A DNA stretch of 64,000 nucleotides, taken from positions 36,072,409 through 36,136,408 of the forward strand of contig NC_060065.1 of the NCBI RefSeq assembly GCF_020283565.1. Reading direction: 5' to 3'. Below are positions 57,653 through 64,000 of this stretch, piece by piece. This DNA is from Trifolium pratense. Taxonomy: Eukaryota > Streptophyta > Magnoliopsida > Fabales > Fabaceae. The notes beneath the pieces are model-generated. The model was not told where the DNA came from and searched no databases. It saw nothing but the letters and a program-made list of their open reading frames with translations. A program made the translations under genes and the position numbers. How positions within the stretch are numbered: position 1 is the first letter of the stretch; each line of letters starts with the position of its first letter.

Positions 57653-58534
57653 TATAAATAAGGACAATGTTAACTTGTGCACCTAATGCACATGATAAAG
57701 AGTAATAAATGATGGTTGGTCCCACCTATTTTATTTTGGACAAAGAAAAAATTAACTCCAGTCAAATAAATATAAAAAAGTGTGCTTTTATTTTTTATTT
57801 TGCCTAAATTACCCTCATCTTCTCTTCTCTTTCTCGTTTTTTCTTATGACTCCTCCATTTCAATAATATTCCGCCACAGCGCCGCCATGATAGATCACCA
57901 CTCTGTTATGCAGAATTATTTTTTTACAAAAACGCGGGATTGCTCTTCTCACAATACCCTAGTTCTTCTTCACCCTTTCAATTTCCCTTTGACAGATCAA
58001 AAACCCAGTCTCTCTTCTCCTCACAATATTGTTTCTCAAAACAATTATTTTTTCCATATCTCTGTAGAAACAAATCTTTGTCGCCGTGAAACAACTTTCC
58101 ATCTTTCTTGTGTTTTTTCTCCGACTTGCCGTCGTCGTTCCCTTTTCTCAGTTTGAAATTGAAGAGTTTTGGATTGAAATTGAAGACTGATTGTAACCAA
58201 TTTTAAAGTTGGAAAGCTTCAGGGTAATAGAAAAAGAAGATGAAATATTATATGTTTCTTCAATTTCATATATGATAATAGAAAGGAAAAGCTTCAGATA
58301 TATTTTTTTTTTCATATATGAAGAAACATGATATTGATAGAAAGAAAGAGAATTTGACGAGGTGGTGACAGATCTGAATTCTCAAGTGGGTGTAGGACAA
58401 TTTTGTCTTTAAATTTTATGTGAGACATACTTTATGATACTGTTTATTTCAAAGTAAAATAAATGGGATCTACTGTCATTTATTACTCCTTAACATGTGC
58501 CCTATATACACATGTTAACAGCACCCTATAAATA
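57653..58534. mobile_element. TIR element (866 bp) with TATAAATA duplication and an internal frame
   Basis: Element 57661-58526. Inverted ends of about 80 bp start AGGACAATGTTAACTTGTGC and end GCACATGTT..GTTAACAGCACCC-like, with AGTAATAAATGA and CCATTTATTTTA in both. TATAAATA flanks it at 57653-57660 and 58527-58534. A 124-codon plus-strand frame (57782-58156) is Ser/Phe/His-rich with no recognisable domain; it lies in a GC-richer patch and could be captured sequence or chance. Confidence 0.7.
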
Positions 58535-59055
58535 ATACCGGAGGGAGTAGGTGGATTTTAACTTTCATTCTGCACTTTCCAGTTTCATCAATGGGTCAAC
58601 GATGGATCCATCAAAGTAGGGGAAAATGTGGAACATGTGCCAACCGGCAACCAACAAGTTTAAAATTTTGCAGTTGAATCCACAAATATATATTTTTAAG
58701 ATAAACCACTAAATCCAACATTATTTTTGTTCTCCCATTTGGGAGGAGAAGGGGCAATTTAAAAACATAATCCAACATTTCACATTTTTTTTCACCGTTA
58801 TCCGGTTCTTTGGACCGTCTCTTCCAGTTCGGGATTAATTTTGACATCAGTTTTCTCCCAATTGTAGTTGCAAGGATCGAACCGTAGTTCTCCTTACCAA
58901 ATTCAGCGCTAATCACTACTGACCCAACTAATATTGAAAAATATCTAATATTTTAGAATAAAGTTAACACGACCTTAAATGAAATAACTGATGTCAAACT
59001 TCTTTAATCATTAGTATTGCATTTAATAGCGGCAAGATAGTTATTAGAAATTCAA

Positions 59056-59308
59056 TACTCCAACCGTCTCAAAATAATTGTCATTTTATGAATAAAACTT
59101 TGTCTCAAAATAATTGTCATTTTCATTTTTCAATGTAATATTTTTCAATTGTACCCTTAATAATTACTATATGCATTATTCCCAAGAAACAAACCTATAA
59201 TTTATAAGGATAATTTAGTAAAAATATTTTTTTTTAATAACATCATTACATTTCTTAACATGTATAAAACAATCTTAAAAACAATTTTTTTTAGAGGGAT
59301 GGAGTGTA
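59056..59308. mobile_element. MITE with CTCAAAATAATTGTCATTTT ends
   Basis: Left end TACTCCAACCGTCTCAAAATAA. It has an internal duplication of CTCAAAATAATTGTCATTTT (59067 and 59103). Right end AGAGGGATGGAGTGTA (59293-59308). Typical of a diverged plant MITE; boundaries approximate. Confidence 0.5.
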
Positions 59309-59493
59309 TATAAATAGATGGTGCCATAGTGTTAATTTAAAGTAACTTGCTTATAAAAAAAAATAAAATGTAATGTAACTTGCCAAAAAACCGATTTTTA
59401 TTAATTGTATGGTCCCATCATTAATATTTATGTCTTGATTGGTTCCTCCTTAAATATTGATTTCCTGTGTTCAGTAGCTTCATTAGATTAGAG

Positions 59494-61881
59494 ATGGAAT
59501 CTATGATGATCAACACATGGTTGCTGTTACCTATTCTTTTCTTGTCTGCAAACTATTTGATACAATGTGTCAATGGAAAACCCCAAGTACCTTGTTTGTT
59601 TATCTTTGGTGACTCTTTATCTGATAGTGGAAACAACAACAACCTTCCTACCTCTTCAAAAGCTAATTACAATCCTTATGGAATCGACTTTCCGATCGGT
59701 CCAACCGGAAGATTTACCAACGGTCGAAATTCGATTGACATAATAAGTAACATTCTTTTTTCATCTCAAACTATATTATTATGAACTCTTATCTCTCTTT
59801 TTGGTATCCAGCTCAAACTAAAGTCCTTTTGATTGCAGCTCAACTTCTTGGATTTGAGAAATTCATTCCACCATTTGCAAACATTAATGGTTCAGACATA
59901 CTCAAAGGTGTGAACTATGCATCTGGGGGAGCTGGAATTCGTGCCGAGACAAGCATGACTATGGTAATAATCTATGACGCACGGACACTTCTTAGATTAG
60001 GCGTGTCAGGTATACGACACTGACACTTATGATTACACTGAATTATATCATTTTCTCAAATTATTATCGGTGTCGACGTGTCAGTGTCCGTGTCGTGTCT
60101 GGTGTCCGTGCTTCATAGGTAATAAATATATCAAAGAACCTTATGATTTATTTCATTGTTCATCTTGATTTTCAACTGGTTTTTTTATAGATGAATAGAG
60201 GATTTATGATACATTATGTTCATACAGGGTTTTGTTATCAGCTTGGGATTACAGTTAAAAAATCACAGAGTTATAGTTTCTCAAATTGCTGGAAAACTTG
60301 GAAGTGTTGACAAAGCTCAACAATACCTTAACAAATGCTTGTATTATGTGAATATAGGAAGTAATGACTACATAAATAATTACTATCTTCCCCAATACTA
60401 TCCAACAAGCCACATTTATAACACTGAGCAATATGCAGAAGTTCTAATTCAAGAGCTATCTTTGAATTTACTGGTATATGCATTCAAACTTTCTGTGTTT
60501 TAACTTTGTTTTCAAAAAATGATTAAATGATAATGAGAATAATAATAATAATAGCATATCAATTGAAGTTACAATATTTATAGTATGATGTTTACTGTAA
60601 TAGTTAAGCAGTACTGACCCTACAAATTAAAAGTGTGTTTGATGTTACACACATGTCAGTATTTCACATCAATATGACAACGATATATTCCATTGGTTTC
60701 ACATTTTCAAATTATTATTAATGTTAACATGTCACTGTTGATGTTTTGTGAGGCACGCAGACCCCGACTATTTTGGAGGCCTAAATCCGAATATTAAAAA
60801 TGGATCACTTAATAAAAAAAATGCAAAACATTATAAAAAATATTCCTATTTTAATCAATAACAACAACAACAAAATTTATCTATTTAAAAATAGTCTTCC
60901 TTCTAACAGTTTTTTAAGCAAATTCATCGATCGAGTTTTTATATTATATATTCTTCAAGTGATCATTCTCAATTGCCATAAATACTAAGTCATTAAGTCT
61001 TTCTTGTAACATAGTAAACCGCAAGTAAGATTTCAACAACTTCAAGTATTCGTATCTATTCTGGTACTTTATAGTTTAATTGTTGTATTTGATATTTGTA
61101 ACAGGCTCTACATGAAATTGGAGCAAGAAAATATGTGTTAGTTGGGTTGGGCCTTTTAGGCTGCACTCCAAATGCCATCTACCTTCATGGGACAAATGGG
61201 TCTTGTGTTGAAGAGGAAAATGCCCCTGCATACATTTACAATGCTAAGCTTAAATCTCTAGTGGATAATTTCAACAAGTTTTCTCTTGATTCCAAATTCA
61301 TCTTCATAAACAGTACATCAGAATCAGATGGCCAGAGTTCGGATGGTAATAGTTTTAATTCACTGCTAAAATTTCGGCATATATAATCTTATTTATTTAA
61401 CCGAAATATTTAGGTCTCTATAGTGACCGATTTAAAGGATCAGTCTCTAAATCGGTAATTAAATGAGTTTGTGACTGATTTGTGAAATGTCGTTAAACCA
61501 CAAGTCTCTAATATTATAATTAAAAACAACTTACTGTTTTTGATTGAGGTTCATACAATGTATATAAATATAACCATGCTACATGTTCCATGAATCTCAG
61601 GTTTTTTGGTATCAAATGCTCCTTGTTGTCCATCAAGGTTGGTTGGTGGAGGGTGTATTCCTGATGAAAAGCCATGCTATAATAGGAGTGATTATGTGTT
61701 TTGGGATGATTTTCATCCCACTGATGCTTGGAACCAACTCATTGCAATAGGATTTTATGATGATCCATATAGTTCAGGGTACACTTATCCAATGGATATT
61801 AAGCACCTTGTTGAACAAGAAACTAAGATGGAATTGGAGTCCATAAATGAGAATACATCACAGCTTAGTGCCTCTAGTTAA
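59494..61881 (+). CDS. GDSL esterase/lipase 3, 381 aa, five exons
   Basis: Exons 59494-59746, 59839-59963, 60228-60473, 61105-61345 and 61601-61881, phases 1, 0, 0 and 1. The chosen ATG (59494) follows an upstream in-frame non-ATG extension and gives a normal signal peptide (WLLLPILFLSANYLIQCVNG, residues 9-28). Catalytic features are FIFGDSLSDSGN with Ser41, VNIGSNDYINNY with Asn172, and WDDFHPTD with Asp324 and His327. It is the most compact copy (2.4 kb), with short introns. After the usual DIKHLVEQ it has an extra hydrophilic tail of about 20 residues (ETKMELESINENTSQLSASS) that the other two lack, perhaps from loss of an earlier stop. Intron 2 has a small MITE. As a secreted esterase it probably acts in the wall or apoplast. 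Confidence 0.93.
59974..60117. mobile_element. MITE with GCACGGACAC ends in intron 2 of GDSL 3
   Basis: Ends ATGACGCACGGACACTT and GGTGTCCGTGCTTCAT are inverted, with further internal pairing (GTGTCAGGTATACGACACTGACAC / GTGTCGACGTGTCAGTGTCC). It takes up over half of the 264-bp intron without touching the splice sites. A diverged relative may lie at 60640-60760. Confidence 0.7.
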
Positions 61882-61889
61882 ATATGTTC

Positions 61890-62540
61890 AAGTTATTTTT
61901 AGCTTAGTATTTCTTCATTGTCTTGAAGCTAAATAAGGTTTTCATATCAAATGGTTTCTGAAACCGAAATAAATCGAATAAATTTAATCGGTTATCCTGC
62001 CTTAATTTTTTTCCCGATTTGTCCGATGATGTGCTCAAGCAAATTTGACTTGGCTTATTATTGTTATAGTATTTAACCTACATTTACTCTTGGATTCTGT
62101 AATAGTATTTGATTCTGGAATGAGAATAGAATGCAGAATGGATGCAATAATTAGTTTTATTCATCTTATTTAATTCATTCAAGTACACGAACACGTTGTA
62201 TAGACTATAAATAATGAATTTTTCTCTTTCCACCCTCGTGTTTCTTTTCTACCCCGTTTTTCCATTTTTGCCCTTGTATAAAAACTTCGGAATGCGTTCT
62301 CCGAAATTTTTCTAGTTCAAATTCGGAAAACACATTCCGAAGTTTTTTCCCAAGACAAAATTTCTATTTTGATATCCTTAAACAGTGCCCCGGACACTGT
62401 TTAACATTTTCCAAACTAAAATTAAGAACCAAAACAAACAACCTTAGTTTTTATTAGTTCTGTTTGGTTTTTGAACCAAACCATATAAAAATCAGTTTTT
62501 TTTTATCCACTTACCTTCTTAGTTTTGAGAAACGTTTGTT
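61890..62540. other. Downstream spacer with TTCGGAA inverted block
   Basis: No gene. At 62240-62350 the leader TTTCTACCCCGTTTTTCCATTTTTGCCCTT and inverted CTTCGGAATGCGTTCTCCGAAA / TTCGGAAAACACATTCCGAAG match the style of the repeat at 17.7-18.0 kb. A single MITE end (AGTGCCCCGGACACTGTTTAAC) follows at about 62383. Confidence 0.5.
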
Positions 62541-62544
62541 GTTG

Positions 62545-62760
62545 TTGTTGTTGTCGTCGTGATGGTGTAGTTTTTTTCAATTTGTTTTTTTGTATTTTGA
62601 TGTTAATTTTAGGTGTCCTGATTGCTTAGAGTGGATGTCTTTTATTAGTTGAGATTTTGGTGGCTATCTTGAGTTGTAAGTTTTGATTCACTCTTGTGTA
62701 CTTCTTGTACTTAATAGATGTTATAAATAAATTGGCTGTTAAAAAAACAAGAAGAAGAAA
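62545..62760 (+). mobile_element. 3' tail of a LINE with A-rich end
   Basis: The (GTT)n tract, TTTTTTGTATTTTGATGTTA, GTGTACTTCTTGTACTTAATAG and GGCTGTTAAAAAAA are the characteristic 3'-untranslated end of plant L1-type LINEs. No ORF2 sequence remains, so the copy is extremely 5'-truncated. Confidence 0.65.
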
Positions 62761-63044
62761 GCTAGTTCTTCTTCATATAGTGGTAAACATCAAAGACAGC
62801 CAACCAACAAACAAACAATCGAACAAAACCAAAAAATGGCAAATTACAACAGCTAAGCTAGCTACATCAAAGGCATTTTTATTTTATTAGTTGTAATTTT
62901 ATATGAATTATTTATAAAAACTAGGACAAAATATACTATTAATTTGTTTAGTATTCAATTTAACTGGTTTAAAAGTGGTTGAATCATTTCAATCAATTGA
63001 GCCATGATCTAGAAATCACACCCGTTCGATCTCCGATCCGAATT

Positions 63045-63462
63045 TTAAAGGGTGTGTTTGGTTTAATAAACTAACTTATAAGTTTGTTTGATAAAAATTT
63101 ACGTGTTTAGTAACAAGCTTATCTAATAGCTTATTGCATTTTTTGAAATGCTATTTCAAGTAGCGTATGAACTTATAGCTTATAGCTTTTTACATTTCAT
63201 TTTTATCCTTATTATTTTCATTTTATTATTTCTTTATTTTTTTTAAATATAATAACTACCCAACCATGTACTTTTATGTCATTTTGTACTTACAACAACT
63301 AAATTTGCCAAACACTTTTATTTCATTCTACTAACTTTTCAGCTATTAGCTATCAGCCATTAACTATAAGTTAGCTTTTCAGGCATCAACTAGCTTATAG
63401 CTAATTTTTACCAGTTAACTTTTCAGCTATCAGCTAACTTATAACTTATTTTTAGGTAGCCT
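63045..63462. mobile_element. Foldback-type MITE rich in AGCTATAAGCT motifs
   Basis: Starts AAGGGTGTGTTTGGTTTAAT and ends with many TAGCTTATAGCTAA and TTTTCAGCTATCAGCTAACT units that pair with the left half (AACTTATAGCTTATAGC). This is the common GTGTTTGG family of plant genomes. Ends approximate, TSD not resolved. Confidence 0.55.
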
Positions 63463-64000
63463 TACACATAGCTACCAATGTTAGAGAGCCCCACCTAAGT
63501 AACCTCTAAAGACAAAATAACCCCTAAACTAATAACATAAAATTAATTCACGCGCAAATACTTGCAATTTTGTAACTTAATTAATTTCAAGTTTAAAAGG
63601 AATTATTTATTTATTTACTTGGTCAATTTATTTATTTATATTGTACTGTAAAAAAAAAACTCATTTTATTCACCAAAAAAGAACTTTTTTTTTTTATATA
63701 TATTAAATCTATCTATTGTCCAGACGGATTGGATTGAGTGAATTTCAAATTATTAAAACCAGAATCCATCTTATATTGAGTGTGGGTTGATTGAAATGAA
63801 AATAAAATTTACTCGATTACCCAATTTAACGCGATATTCATAGGTTGAGTTGGTTGAATCGAACGGATTGAATAGATTGCCGAAATGATGAATCCCCCTA
63901 TTTGTAGGTGCAAAATTGAAAACCTGGACTTTTTAGTTGTTTATTAAGAAATTATGAAAACGTGCTTATTAAGAATTTATCAAAACTTGTGAAACCCGTA
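63463..64000. other. AT-rich DNA at window end
   Basis: No gene or clear element visible in this last stretch. A 9-T tract near 63690 and simple A-rich runs only. Confidence 0.4.

Noticed and set aside
57782..58156. A real small gene
   Set aside because: It lies wholly within a TIR element and shows no recognisable domain; kept only as a remark on that element.

Overview
This is a window of plant nuclear DNA, most likely from a papilionoid legume of the Medicago/Trifolium/Pisum type. The evidence is large GT-AG introns, very AT-rich noncoding DNA, plant-specific gene families, and legume-style mobile DNA (LINEs, TRIMs, tRNA-derived SINEs, Stowaway-, hAT- and Mutator-like MITEs, Helitron-type hairpin ends). 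There is no prokaryotic operon structure, no rRNA and no CRISPR. The species call is an inference.

Five genes look intact. (1) A secreted subtilisin-like serine protease (SBT/S8) on the minus strand, 9 exons, 26443 down to 19113, 784 aa, with all four catalytic-site residues. (2) A two-exon plus-strand gene at 30873-32388 for a 212-aa secreted or anchored plant protein of unknown function. (3-5) Three plus-strand GDSL esterase/lipase genes (42053-46372, 51147-56016, 59494-61881; 365, 366 and 381 aa) with the same five-exon structure and identical intron phases. They form a tandem array, and a 24-codon relic of a fourth copy lies between the first two. All exon joins were worked out by hand from GT/AG sites and preserved frame.

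Layout. 1-5.1 kb: decayed LINE split by a Harbinger-type MITE, a TRIM and MITEs. 5.9-8.1 kb: Helitron-type 3' end beside a broken RPA1-like (DUF223) gene and an unknown ORF. 9-17.5 kb: a repeat-dense block of diverged duplications, two SINEs, three tandem 148-bp units, and a broken PPDK regulatory protein gene fused to a LINE tail. 19.1-26.5 kb: the subtilase. 26.5-30.8 kb: AT-rich DNA with opposed Helitron-type hairpin ends. 30.9-32.4 kb: the 212-aa gene. 32.8-37.3 kb: debris of other genes (SUVR5-like methyltransferase, copia gag with its LTR, one orphan mannanase exon). 38.3 kb: a TRIM with target-site duplication. 42-62 kb: the GDSL array, whose introns and spacers hold many dated insertions (1.1-kb foldback, nested hAT, possible gene-capturing element, hAT with GGGTTT-type repeats). 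62-64 kb: LINE tail and a MITE.

The intact genes do not form a pathway. The subtilase and the GDSL enzymes are secreted hydrolases that probably act at the cell wall, but their proximity need not be functional. I found no convincing new molecular system. The most informative material is transposon structure, recent gene duplication and gene-fragment debris.
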